Assembly (NCBI RefSeq): GCF_030463535.1
Contig: NC_132894.1
Coordinates: forward strand, 29,707,125 to 29,771,124
Reading direction: 5' to 3'
Length of the DNA stretch: 64,000 nt
Source: Salminus brasiliensis
Lineage: Eukaryota > Chordata > Actinopteri > Characiformes > Bryconidae
A model generated the notes under the pieces. That model was not told the DNA's origin and ran no database searches. It saw only the letters and a list, made by a program, of their open reading frames with translations. Both the position numbers and the translations under genes were made by a program. Position 1 is the first letter of the stretch. Each line of letters begins with the position of its first letter. Below, in pieces: positions 35,715 through 50,691 of this stretch.

Positions 35715-36342
35715 ACTCCCACTGATCACTTTATTAGGAACACTAGATGTTTTATTATATACTAATACTTGGGCTTCCCTTAGGCAGCGCTAAAAGCAGC
35801 CGGTGTCCACTGCAGCCTCAGCTTTCTGTTCTCGGCTGACTGAAGTGGAACCCAACATGGTCTTGCGGAAGTTTTCTGCTCACCTTAATAGTAAAAAGTG
35901 GTTATTTGAGTTCCTGGAACCTTTGTCTGCTCCAGTTGGGCCTTTTTCCCATTTAATTGATTTCTCCAATCAATAAGGCATCTGCAGAGCCTCTGGACTC
36001 TATATTGAATAAACTCCAGTAAAGCAGGGGTGGGCAATTCCAGTCCTGGAGGGCTGGATTCCTGCACAGTCATGTGCTTTTCCTGTTCAGGTAGATCCGA
36101 TGCAACTGACCTGTTAATTGCTAGGGTTAGTAGATCCGTTGCCCGTCTTGACCCCAACACTCATGCCAGGCTCAAGGTCCCAGAGATCACATTTTCACCC
36201 TATACTGCTAATCGACGTGAACGGTACCTTAACTAATGGTACCTGTATCTGCATGATTTTATGCATTGCACTGCTGTGGCCTGGTTGGCTGGTTGGATAA
36301 CTGCATGAATAAGTGGGTGTACAGTTCCTCATGGTGAAGCAC
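35715..36342 (-). mobile_element. internally deleted Tc1-like element
   Basis: The left end, gatcactttattaggaacac, is the known end of a fish Tc1-like family. On the - strand 35790-35860 reads like its transposase segment (ggttccacttcagtcagccg). Sequence near 36290-36340 matches, inverted, the other end (ttattcatgcagttatccaa). The middle, 36026-36110, is a different repeat (cagtcctggagggctggatt). The copy is about half the expected length and dead. Confidence 0.6.
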
Positions 36343-36717
36343 TTTATTAGTGTATATACTAAACACTGCATTTTGACTAACTTCAGAATACAGAAGTGTT
36401 GAGAAGGAGATTTGAGAACCTGGGTGAGGATATTAATTTCCTGGATTAACTAAAGATGCAGTGAACTATTCAGAAATGTATCCATTGACTATTTGTGTGA
36501 TTGGAGGTTGTTATTTGGCTTGGCCTGGTTCCGCTGAGAGTTTCTTTAGCTCGCTCTCCTGGGGAGTCCCTCTCTTCTGTAAACACTGGCTGGCTCACAA
36601 GCTCTAACTGGAGTCAGTGTTGTGTAAAGGTGGGTATATGGTGACCTGATTTTAGATCATTTTGGCATAAAGTGTATTTTTCCTCAAAAGAAGCAAATGC
36701 AGCGTTGTGTTGTACAG

Positions 36718-36840
36718 TTGTGTAGCGTAGTGGGTAACAACAGCACCCTTCCTGTGGCAGACTGAGGTCCAGTCCCCTGGCAGGGCAGGAACACCACTTC
36801 ACCAATAAGAGTCCTTGGACTGGACTCCTGAAGATACATC
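36718..36840 (+). mobile_element. diverged tRNA-derived SINE, family 1
   Basis: gtgtagcgtagtgggtaaca, then acaccacttcaccaataaga and gtccttggactggactcctg align with the copy at 3530-3740. Box B is damaged. A 33-A run follows at 36909-36941. Confidence 0.6.
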
Positions 36841-36906
36841 CTCCTGCTTGTGTAATTTGTCAACCAGATGTCATAACTGCTAAAAGTACATGCTAGGTGT
36901 TGTAAG

Positions 36907-36908
<2 letters not shown>

Positions 36909-36941
<33 letters not shown>
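36909..36941. repeat. poly-A run (33 A)
   Basis: Uninterrupted A homopolymer, perhaps the tail of the adjoining retroposon. Confidence 0.95.
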
Positions 36942-36942
<1 letters not shown>

Positions 36943-37190
36943 CCCCATAAGGAACAGTTTTTGGTGTTTAATTTCAGATGCACTGATATTTTAGCATTAG
37001 CAACATTACATATAAACCCATGAACATATTGATTACGCAGGTTAACTGACTTTGTAAATTTCAGACATTACAGACAAGCCCTCATACGTCTTGAGTACAG
37101 AGGTTGGCCACTGGATGGTGGATGGTGGCTAATATGTCTAGCTAGCTATATATATCATACAGATAAATATGTACATATGTATACATATAT

Positions 37191-37195
<5 letters not shown>

Positions 37196-37246
<51 letters not shown>
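37196..37246. repeat. (TA)n microsatellite
   Basis: A perfect TA run followed by (AC)n, between csnk1g1 and rps17. Confidence 0.95.
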
Positions 37247-37249
<3 letters not shown>

Positions 37250-37299
37250 CACACACACACAGACACGCACTATTTCATCTGTGTATATATATTTGTATT

Positions 37300-37570
37300 T
37301 TTATTTTTTTGCTTATATTTCTATATTTCTATACTTTCATATTTTTATATTTTATTTTTTAACTTAAATGTAACTTATTCTATTTTTATTTTTTTATTTT
37401 TATTTTTATTTTGCACTTTTGCACTTTACTTCATTAAGTTAAGGTTTAGTTAAGTTTAAATGTAGATCTTTATTGTATAGCTTTGATGTGGGCAAGTTAT
37501 ACTGTGTATGACTGTATGTGACAAATAAAATTTGATTTGATTTTGATTTGATTTTATTTGTATTATATTT
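37300..37570 (+). mobile_element. LINE-like 3' tail
   Basis: A T-rich stretch, then gcacttttgcactttacttc and the end gactgtatgtgacaaataaa followed by repeated TTTGATT. Tails of this form end many fish non-LTR retrotransposons. It stops about 230 nt before the rps17 ATG. Confidence 0.65.
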
Positions 37571-37773
37571 ATATTGCGGCTTCCGGTTGAGCCATTCTCC
37601 ATCAAACCACTATGAATAATTATTTAAATTCACATGTCAGCCACTAAATTACACATCTTAACTGCTTAATTTTTCTTTTGTTTCTATAGTTTAACGAATA
37701 AATCTCATTATTCACCGTATTTTAATAGCAAGCAACCACCGGACTTTTATTTTGCTTCCACGTAACACATTTT

Positions 37774-37820
37774 CTTCCGGCGTGCTCGCGCGTAGGTCCT
37801 TTTCCCAGACCTGAACCAAC
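37774..37820 (+). promoter_or_regulatory. rps17: rps17 core promoter and 5'TOP-like leader
   Basis: An ETS-type CTTCCGG at 37774-37780 is followed by CG-rich sequence and a pyrimidine run CCTTTTCCC at 37798-37806. This is the pattern of a 5' terminal oligopyrimidine start site, about 20 nt before the ATG. TOP leaders give growth-dependent (mTOR/LARP1) translational control to ribosomal-protein mRNAs. A second CTTCCGG lies at 37580-37586. The exact start site is inferred. Confidence 0.65.
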
Positions 37821-41141
<3,321 letters not shown>

Positions 41142-41153
41142 ATCTGTCCAATT

Positions 41154-41167
41154 AATAAAGAAATAAA
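41154..41167 (+). terminator. rps17: rps17 poly(A) signals
   Basis: AATAAA occurs at 41154-41159 and again at 41162-41167, 13 to 26 nt after the stop. A GT-rich stretch (tgtttctgtggtc) follows from about 41186. A very short 3' UTR is usual for ribosomal-protein genes. Confidence 0.85.
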
Positions 41168-41179
41168 TACTGGAAAAGA

Positions 41180-43099
41180 AGAGGCTGTTTCTGTGGTCAT
41201 TTTCAATGAAGGAACGACGTCATTAGAAGTGGAAGATTAGGTAGGAGTGGAGATTGGATGCTGTTAAATTGCTTTAAATGACTTTCCTGATTTTTACTTT
41301 CTAGACTTCATCACTGGAAACAGCAATAACTTTATATTTTAAAAAAAACTAGCTTTTAATGCCTAAACGGAACATTCAGAAAGTGCCCTCTGATAGCAGA
41401 TCAGATTTTTTAGATTATCCACAAAACTTAAATAAGAATTTGATCTGTCTGATCAGGACAGAGCTGAGGAACGTTCCAACTGAACTGGGGAAATCCTGCT
41501 TTGTAAAATCGCCCCCACAAACCAGTCAGGGGTGTATGTATATCTGATGTTTTTTGTTTGTATGCAGAGCGCACCGTTAACCGTTAAAAGTATTTAAGGA
41601 ACTTTTGGAGGTTCTTCAGTTTGAAACTGTTGATGAACCTCTTAATGTGTATGAGGAACCTTCAAGGAACCTTTTTCTTCTAAAATAACACCCTTAGATA
41701 ATCATCATGGAACTTGTACTTCTAACAGTGCAGTGTGCACCTTCCTTCTGCTCTTAAGCTTTTTTTCTCCAGTAAACTGGATTATTTTTAATATAAAAAT
41801 CACCTTACATTTGCCTACAGAAAGCATGATAGTTCTTACATGATTTTACTTGTATGTGAGGAGAACTCTTATAAATCTTAACCCCTGCCCTGTTACAGTA
41901 GACACACCCAGGTGTGTTTAACCTACACATGCAAGAGCAAACAGATGGGGCCAGATGCAGGGAAGCTCTTTAGGTTTTAAGAGCCCGTCATAACTGGTTG
42001 CTGCCAGTGTCCTTCAGATCACGGCTCACCAGTTCTGGTCCTGGATTAGCCGCATCCGGCACTGTGTAGTGCTCAAACACACCCACTACACCCGGCAATT
42101 AAAGTGGTAAGTCAGAGCAGTTGTGTTTCAGCAGGGAAACCACCGAACTGCTGGCCGGAGTGGAAGAACCTGACTTTAACCTGATGTTAATTCACTTTGT
42201 AAGAACACAGACACACAATCTACAGATGGTGACGTGTGTCCCTCAAAGCAGGAGTGTTTACTCACAGGTAAACAGCCTGGTGCTATTTACATGTGAAATA
42301 CAATGTCCATAATTCAGTATTAGGAATGTTGACCAAATGCTGCTTAATGCTGCTTATGTAGAAACACCAGTTTACATATCTGACCGCAGAAGCAGAAGCA
42401 TCACAGATCTCAGATCATCTAATATAATTGCACACAAGCCCTGGTTGGTTACTGTACATTCCCATGAATACACAGACACACACACACACTGTAATGGCTG
42501 GAAGATCACAAATCCATACGGTTTTATTGTTAGAATTAAAAGTGAAGCACCTCTGTCCTCATGCACACTATTGTATTTACTGTCCTTGCACTGTCTTGTC
42601 TTTTGTCTACTGTCCCTGCACTGCTGTCCTACACTGGAGAGAGGTAGCCTGCTTCGCTGCACTGTACAGCCCTGACCTGGTATAATGACAGCTGAATTGA
42701 ACTGAAGTGTTTACACAGTTGTGGACTGATCTAGCTCTGTTTCCAGGTTCATCTGCCATCTTAACCCAAGCTTAGGTCATGTCAAAACTCCCACCACCAG
42801 ACAGGACTCCCCCTCCCTCACACAGTGCTACTGGGAGGGCTGGCATGTGTCAACCATGTCACTTTTTGAGCTGCTGCTGAAGCAACACCATCAGACAGCT
42901 CAACACACTGAGATGAACACTAGCTGCCTGTTCTGTTAAATCTGCCAACAGACACCTTTGCTCAGTGAAAAGGAGGAGGAGGAGGAGAAGGAGGAGGGGG
43001 GGGGTGAGGCTAATCCTGGGCCATGGACCAATCCAGGTACTTTTATATTTGAAACCAACTGCACAGAATGACTGAAAGACTGTCCATCCAAATCCTTGT
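41180..43099. other. intergenic DNA between rps17 and neo1 (tail to tail)
   Basis: No gene is seen. It contains a LINE-like tail at 42545-42710, an aggttcttc/gaaccttc repeat at 41590-41690 and a (GAG)n tract at 42970-43000. Confidence 0.6.
42545..42710 (+). mobile_element. LINE-like 3' fragment
   Basis: cactattgtatttactgtcc, ttgcactgtcttgtcttttg, then ctgcactgtacagccctgac and gctgaattgaactgaa: a diverged 3' end of a fish LINE of the same type as 37300-37570. Confidence 0.5.
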
Positions 43100-45831
43100 G
43101 CATTTATTGTGTTTCATTTTTCATACATTTGAAATGTAGGTGCCAGAATTTCAGGATGGACCAATAGAAATGCTCCAAAATAAATTAGCATAAAATCTTT
43201 TTAATGACCATCACTGAAAGGTGGCTGTTTTTGGAGATTTTTTTGTGTGACAGCAACATTATATAATACATTTAAATGACTCACCACCCAAATAATAACT
43301 ACCTGTTCTGTGGGGGTCCTGTGGGGTCCTGACCATTGAAGAACAAACAGGGTTAAAGGAGGCTGAACAGAGTATGCAGAGAGACAGATGGATACAGTCT
43401 GGAATATGAAAACACATATACTGGATCAGGAGTGTAGACAGGACGTGTGTGGTTTTAATAAGGTGGCTGGTGGGTGTAGTTATAGAGCGTTATATGTGTG
43501 TATAGAAAACACAAGACACCAAGACAAGATTTGTTTTTTCCAGAATTTGATTTTTTTAAAAAGCCACAGAGTATTCTACAGACAGCAAAAAGATCTTTGT
43601 ACAGAAATAAGCAACAAATAAAATTCCTCGTCTGCAACACTGTAAAACCTGTTGCTCAAATACCGGTTCAGAGGCAAAACAGAAAAAAAACCTAAATAAA
43701 AAAAACAAATGAACAAGACCAGCTGCCTACCGCTAAGCTATGACACTACATTACACAAATATAGCTTTCAATTCAAAACACAGGATATGTAAGAAATGTT
43801 TTTTTTTCTTTCCCAAAGTCGTTGAAAAAAGTGCAATAAAAGGTTTAAGTCTGACTGTCTACAACTGTATTAGTTTATCCCAAACAGGTCATCCTGCTCC
43901 TACAATAAACCCCCTTTTCTTTTACAGTCATACTGACATTCAGAAAGATGCAGAGGATGACGCATTATAGTAAGAAAGTAGAGCAAATAATTAGGATTGC
44001 TGTGATTTTTTTTCTTCTTTGGGTAAAAGGGCAGAAGGGGAATTATTTCCAGCAGGGGCTGATGTTTTTTTTTCTTTCTTTTTTCTTTCACATTGAAATT
44101 CCATACAGAATAAGATATTTCTTCATATAAAACAACTATGTTACAAAAAGAAACAAAAGAAAAAAGAACAGGGGGGAGAAGGTGACTAGAGGGAGTCCTC
44201 CTGTTTGGAAGGTCAGCATTATTCGCACTTTACATTCTTAAAGTGCCGTGGATGTGATCGGACACATACAGAGCAAAATCGTACAATTCTCATAGCGTAC
44301 ACATTCCAATCTTGCATGGAAATGCAGAAGAGTCCAGCACCCAATGAGGAAATTCCTTTTTGGAGGTTTATACTGCATACTCCTACGTAACAGATCTGTA
44401 CTTTTGCTGTTTTTGAGGTTCTGAATGAATGGAAAAGCAACCTGGAAATCTAATGTAAGCCACTGTCTGCAGGCTAACAGCAGAAACCTCGTACCAGCAA
44501 ACTGCCTGAAAATCAGCGAGCCAGTCAGCAAGTGAAGCAATCAGTGTGACATTACAGGAACACTTTAGTGAAGCCCAGCATTCATAAGGCTTTATAAACC
44601 TGCATAAACATTTATCACACATTTAGAAAGGCTTACTGCAGCAAGCATCAGGTGTCAAAGGAAGCATCTCGACACCGGATGCCTGTTAGAATAAGGTACG
44701 CCTTTAGAAACGTCTACTGGTTCATGACCGCTGTCCTAAAAGGCTTAGAGGTTTATGTCGCAGCCTTGTGAGCGCTGCTCTTCCTAATAGCACAGAACCG
44801 GGCGACTGATAGAAACTGTAGAGGCCTCTCTCCGTGGAGCAGGTGGCAGCGCTGAGTGTCAGAGCAGATTAGAACACAAATATAAGGCAATATTAGGAAC
44901 TCCCATTAAAAAACAGTCCGAATAGACCAGACTTGTTCGTACCAAGATCAAAGCGATGTCACGCAATCCGATATATCCAGTCTGATACACCAATCAGTTT
45001 TAGAAAAAACAAAAGTACGGAGTACGGACTCTCCCAGAGTGGCCTGGAAAGCTTTCACTCATCCAAATGAAAAGCTTGCTTTTTTTAGAAGAGAAACAGA
45101 AGATGAATGAGGCAGTTTTGAACTTATATACATATCTATACGTGTATATGTATATAAAATAATACAAAAATCGTTTAGAAAATAATAAAGAGAAATGGCA
45201 CAATATATCAATATATGACGTACAAAAAAAGGGAAAGACATCATTCAATTATAATGCTTAATACAAAAATGAGTTACAGAAATAAAAAGGACGACGTCCA
45301 ATGTTCACCTCACTGGAACGAGGAGGGGGCGGGGCAATATATATATATATATATATATGGATACAAAAGCACAAAGGAAAGACACGAATGAAACACTGTA
45401 GATTGTGCCGTATGAGCACCAACACGAACACCAGCATACTGTAATCTTCCATTTTTTGTTTAGTTTTTTTTTTTTAGGATAACAAAAGGGTGTCTTTCGG
45501 GGCGCTCACCGGAGCGAGGAAAAGGGAGAAAACAGACGAAGGTAACGGACTTTTCTGGCGAGAGGAAAAAAACAAAGAAATTGGAAATCAGTGTCCACAC
45601 AGAGAAATCTTCTTCAAACGATGGCCATTTCCTTCCTGAGAGTTAGCAAGGCAAGCCAAGTGTTTTCAGTTTAGTCTGATGTCTCTCTCTCTCCCTCTCC
45701 CTCTCCATTCTATGAAGGACTGAGGAGTCGTCCATGCCTCGGTGGGCCCTCCCTGCATGGGTAATATTAAAAGTGTGTGTGTGTGTGTGTGTGCGTGTGT
45801 GTGAGTGTGTGTGTGTACATGGGTGTTGTGC
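43100..45831 (-). other. neo1: neo1 probable 3' UTR
   Basis: No coding signal is seen. On the - strand the stop is followed within about 15 nt by a (CA)n tract (plus 45773-45816), then by C/T- and A-rich noncoding sequence. A minus-strand AATAAA corresponds to TTTATT at 43103-43108. The 3' end is uncertain; an (AT)n tract sits at about 45336-45358. Confidence 0.35.
45773..45816. repeat. (GT)n microsatellite at the start of the neo1 3' UTR
   Basis: GT run on the + strand, (CA)n in the neo1 transcript, beginning about 15 nt after the stop codon. Confidence 0.95.
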
Positions 45832-45915
45832 TCAGGCTGTTGTGATGGCGTTTAGGTCCTTCATTAAACCCTCCAGGTGGGCCATTTCCTCCGACAGCTC
45901 GTCCGTCTCGTAGTT
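45832..45915 (-). CDS. neo1: neo1 last coding exon: P3 helix and stop
   Basis: 84 nt after cttcctcag. It encodes [20 protein letters not shown] then LNAITTA and TGA (45834-45832). The P3 helix mediates receptor self-association and effector binding in DCC/neogenin. Confidence 0.97.
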   Translation of the reverse strand, partial: NYETDELSEEMAHLEGLMKDLNAITTA

Positions 45916-48900
45916 CTGAGGAAGAGGAAGAGGGTTATTGCAGGGGGCGGGGTGGGAAAGAAACAGGCTGGGGAGATTATGGGAAGGGGCTGGGCTTTAG
46001 AAATAGGGTTGGGAATGGGAGGAGCTGCTTTAGGGTAAGTTACGAAGAAGACAGTCAAAAGTACTGCAGAGCAGAAGCGTCATCCAAAGAAGGTAAAGAA
46101 TCGTTCGCGGCCACGAGCGTTTATGAAGGTAATTAAGGGGGGAGGGGGGGTCATTGATGCAGGGCAGATATTAACAATACAGCAAATGAATGAAAATCAT
46201 GCAACGATAAATAAATGTCATCAGCAGCCAACAAGTGTGGGAGTTAAAAGGGAGAGCGAAGCGCAGAGATTTGAGAGAGGGGAGATAAACCAGATTAGAG
46301 TCACATCTGAAATGCAAACGCATGTGAAGTGTAGCAGTAATGCAGACTGTGGGTCTGTCTGATGCACACTGTAATACTCCAGCGATCTTCATCTCTTCAT
46401 CTCTCTTCAGAGTTTGACTACTAGAGACACTGTTGTCTGATACAGCATTAATATACAGCTCTGGCAAAAATGAAGAGACCTCCCTACATCATCAGTTTCT
46501 CTAGTTTTGCTATTTATAGGCAGTGTGTTTAGAGAAATTAACATTTGCGTTGTATTTCATAACCCATGGACAACATTTCCCTTAAATTTGAAATAAAATT
46601 ATTACTATTTAGATCATTTATTTGCAGAAATGACGACTGCTCAAAACACAAAGAATGAACCTGCTCAAATAATGCAAAGAAATCATTATATTAATTCTAA
46701 TGCAAAAAAGTTATTATTCAGATTTAAACAACACAGTACTAATATCTGAACTTGCATTCAGAAATCAAAACAGCTCTCATGTCTTGGCAGGCTCACCACT
46801 AGTCTTTCACATTGCTGTTGGGACTTTATGCACATTCAGGTAACTCAGCTCTGTTTGATGAAATGCCTGGAATAAAATAACTGCCGTACATGTAGAGATG
46901 CATATTTAAGAAAAAAATTAATTAAGCAGTCTCTTAATATTTTCACACTGTTACAATACACCAAATGTCAAAATATTTTTAGTTCCTTTTCTGAGTAACT
47001 GAGTATTCTGCCACGCCCACTTTCAAGAGTGTGTTTCTCCCGTCTTTAGGTTAGAATTTCTGGTGGTTTCGTATTAAATGGTTTGGGGTCGAATCGTATT
47101 TGAGGTGAATGCAGTCTGAAGTTGCACTAACCCGACACATTCCAACAGGCTATGTAACCCTATTTAGAGCAGAGCTATCTAGCCTTCCAACACAACACAT
47201 AACGATCAGACTGCTGTTCTGCACCACTTCCAATAAAGAAGAAGAAGAGGACCTGAGTCGGTGGTTGAAGATGCTACATTTAAAACACGCCCACATGTCT
47301 GCTGTTACCATTGTGTGGAGGAGAAACCAACACCAGAACATTCTTACACAGACAAATGGTTCCGTTCTGAGGCTCCGGTGAAGCGGACGTATCAGGTAAA
47401 ACATTAGCTTAAGTGCTAACCTAGCGAAGAGCCTCACAAGCACCTGACGTGTCCACTTCATCAGAGCTTTATAAGCCAGCCATTTCTCTGGTTCAGTTTT
47501 TGAATCAGATATGAGGGTTTTCATTATTTGAAAGCCTGCTAGACAAATACTAAAAGAGCACATTTTCCTGATGGTGAAGGGGTCTTACACTAGTATTCAA
47601 TACAATTGCTAATAAACTTATTGTCATTTTCACTAACTTACCCTCAAGTGTGTGTGTACGGATGTTCTGGTGTTGGTAGAAGGAGACATGTGGACGTTTG
47701 GGTGGATGATGTAAATTTAGAGCCTTTAGCCTTAAACAGGTCCTAACACAGGTCCTAACACTAGTTCTGTCCTCTTCTTCCACTTATCGTGACACCCTCT
47801 ACCTGAGCACACTATACTATACAGCGCTGTGGCTGTAATGTACATCAGTGGATCCTCTGCAGTTCTAACAGAGTAAACAGAGATGGCCACCCCCACAGTT
47901 TAATGGAGAATAAGGTGGCTAAGAGAACAGTACGAGAGAACGCTGGAGTATACCACCTCTAACGGCACACTGATATGATATGAGTGATGATTCAGGCTGG
48001 CAGTGGTACTCACGCCATCATCTTCATGTATTTTGATGGATTCCTGCCCATCCGGGGCGTTGGGGACAATGACAGGCATGGGCGTTCTTGTCCTACCCAG
48101 AGTCCCGATGGAGGCGGTCTTGACTGAGTGAGGACCTGAAACACATCCCACACGTGTCTGAATCGAGCAGGTAAAGCTTACTGTCTTTTATCACAGTCTA
48201 AAGGTTTAAAGCTATAGTTCCTGATGCTGTCAATCAGCCAAGACTCGAACCAGTAATCTTACTGGTTTGTATGGTTTCTGACACTGTGTGAAACACTGTA
48301 ATCTATAAAAATGGACAAATAAAACCATATTCCAGACAGACACCACTACTGTGTTTAGATATGCAACAGATACTATGTGGACAAAAGTATTGGGACACCT
48401 GCTCCTTCACCGATTCTTCAGAAATAAGGGGTATTCAAAAAAATGTATTCTGCTTTTGTTGGAGGAACTGTCTGTATTGTCCAGGGAAAAAGGCTTTCTT
48501 CTAGACTTTCGAGGAGGACCACTGTTGTGAGGATTTGATTGCATTCAGCGACAAAAGCATTAGTGAGGTCAGAGTGTTGGATGATTATCACCCCACCTCA
48601 TCCCCAACTCCCCAGCTCATTTACAAAGTATTGGATGGAGCACAAGCCATCATTCCAGACAGCACAGCTCCACTGCTCCACAGCTCAATGCTGGGGGGGC
48701 TTTATACCCCTCTAGCCCACAGTGCAGAGAAACTACTGAAGTGCAAGTTTTGGGTGTGAAACCCTCAGGTAAAGGTATATAAATATAAATTGTTGGTGGT
48801 GTGTTTTATGACTGCAGTTCTTTGACTCCAAAAGGCAATAGCAATCGAATCAAATGTGCAGCAACTCGACTGACTGGCATGAAACAAAATATAAAAAAAA

Positions 48901-50624
48901 AAAAAAAACTGAAACAAATGCTTTAAAAATCTAAATAAAAATATAGGAAGTTGAGTGTTTTTTTCTTAAGTAACTGTTCAGTTTCACCACTCCTGGGACT
49001 GAATTGAGAAAAATCTTATGAAATTCCTAAAAACTTTTTTCCCCAAATCTTTTTTTTTAAAAACAACTGATATTCTTAAAAGAAATTTTCCTAAAACTGT
49101 TAATGCTCAAACAACCTCACGCTGTTCTTAGGCTAGAACAGTTTAGAAGGTTAACATGATCTAAAATGACCCGTTTAAATAGTTCAATTACTAGATTTAA
49201 TGTCTGAAGAAGAGTAAAACTGAATTAGACAATTTCCCTCACAGCTAGCTCTTTTAGCTCTTGTTTACTATCATTTCTAACTGATTAGTTTGATTGTATG
49301 GATAAAACTCAATAATAAAAAAAAGAATTGCATTGTTTATGATTAGCTGTAAAATTCAATCTCAATATCAACTTTCTAGTGTTTATCTGGAGATATCTCT
49401 TCAGTTTTGTTTTAGGAAAGCTTTTACGCTGCGCTGAAGGATCTCTCTGTACCTGTCTGAGAAAGCAGGGGGGTGCTGGGCAGGGCGACTCCCTCGTACG
49501 AGGCAGCGTGTGGTGGGACGGCTGGCACAGCGAAGCTCTTGAGCGGGTGCGTGGGGCGGACGTGAGCAGTTGGGGGGTTGTAGCCAGATTCTTCCTCGGC
49601 CGCTGAGCTGTGATAGCTAACGTCTGTTTCCGAGTGGTCAGTGGTGCAGGACTGCTGGGCTGAGGCAGGGAGCAGGTCAGTGCTGGGAGTGTTTCTTACT
49701 GACTCTGTAACCACACACGCACACACACACACACACACACTGTGGTCACTACAGACATCTATACACATCTGCTGGGAAAGGCATTGGTTCAGGTGTGTGA
49801 GAATGATGTGCTGTATGGTATCAACTACAATGTGACCACAATGATGTAAGCTTGGCTTTGCTCAACAGGCTGAAGGGACTGGAGGGAAAGGTTGGAGTCA
49901 GTAAGGGAAAAGCTATTCCTCTTGACTGCTGAGGTGCTTTCAGAGCAGCCGCTGTTATAAAGATTGTTCATATCTCTGTAAAGATACACTAACCTGAAGC
50001 ACAAGGGTTTAAAACCTCCCAAAACCCAACTATACAAAATACAGCATAATCAACATACTCTATAGTTCGATAGTTTGGAATCACTGTTCAGACGTTTGTG
50101 AAAGCCTGGTTCAAACGTTTAGTTAAAACACTTCACAATCAGTTCAATATAACATCTCAGTTTGTTTGGGAATTACAGTATAAAGGTTTCGAATATGTGT
50201 TAATAAATGAGAAATTACTGTCCCAAAGTAACCATTTAAAAGTTGATATTATGACAAATAATAAGTAGGTAGATTTTGAGGCGTGTCCACGATGATGAAC
50301 TGATCTGATAAGGAATTCCAAAATGACTGCATAAAGTTTTAATATAATAAATAATAATTAATTAAAATGCGTTATAATTTTATAGTATAATTATATATAT
50401 ATATATATACACGGTCACACTCATGTTAAGGAAGCACATTTGTCAAAAGATTCCTATAAATAGACAATTACAGTAGATTATTATTCCTTGATTCTTCATG
50501 GTGCCAAAATTTAAAATTGCATTTAAAAACAACTTTAGTCTGAAGTTCAGAATATTTTAATCTTTAAATATTCAGAATATGTGCTTGTAAACAATGTGTA
50601 TATATAAATATGTTTGGAATCACT

Positions 50625-50691
<67 letters not shown>

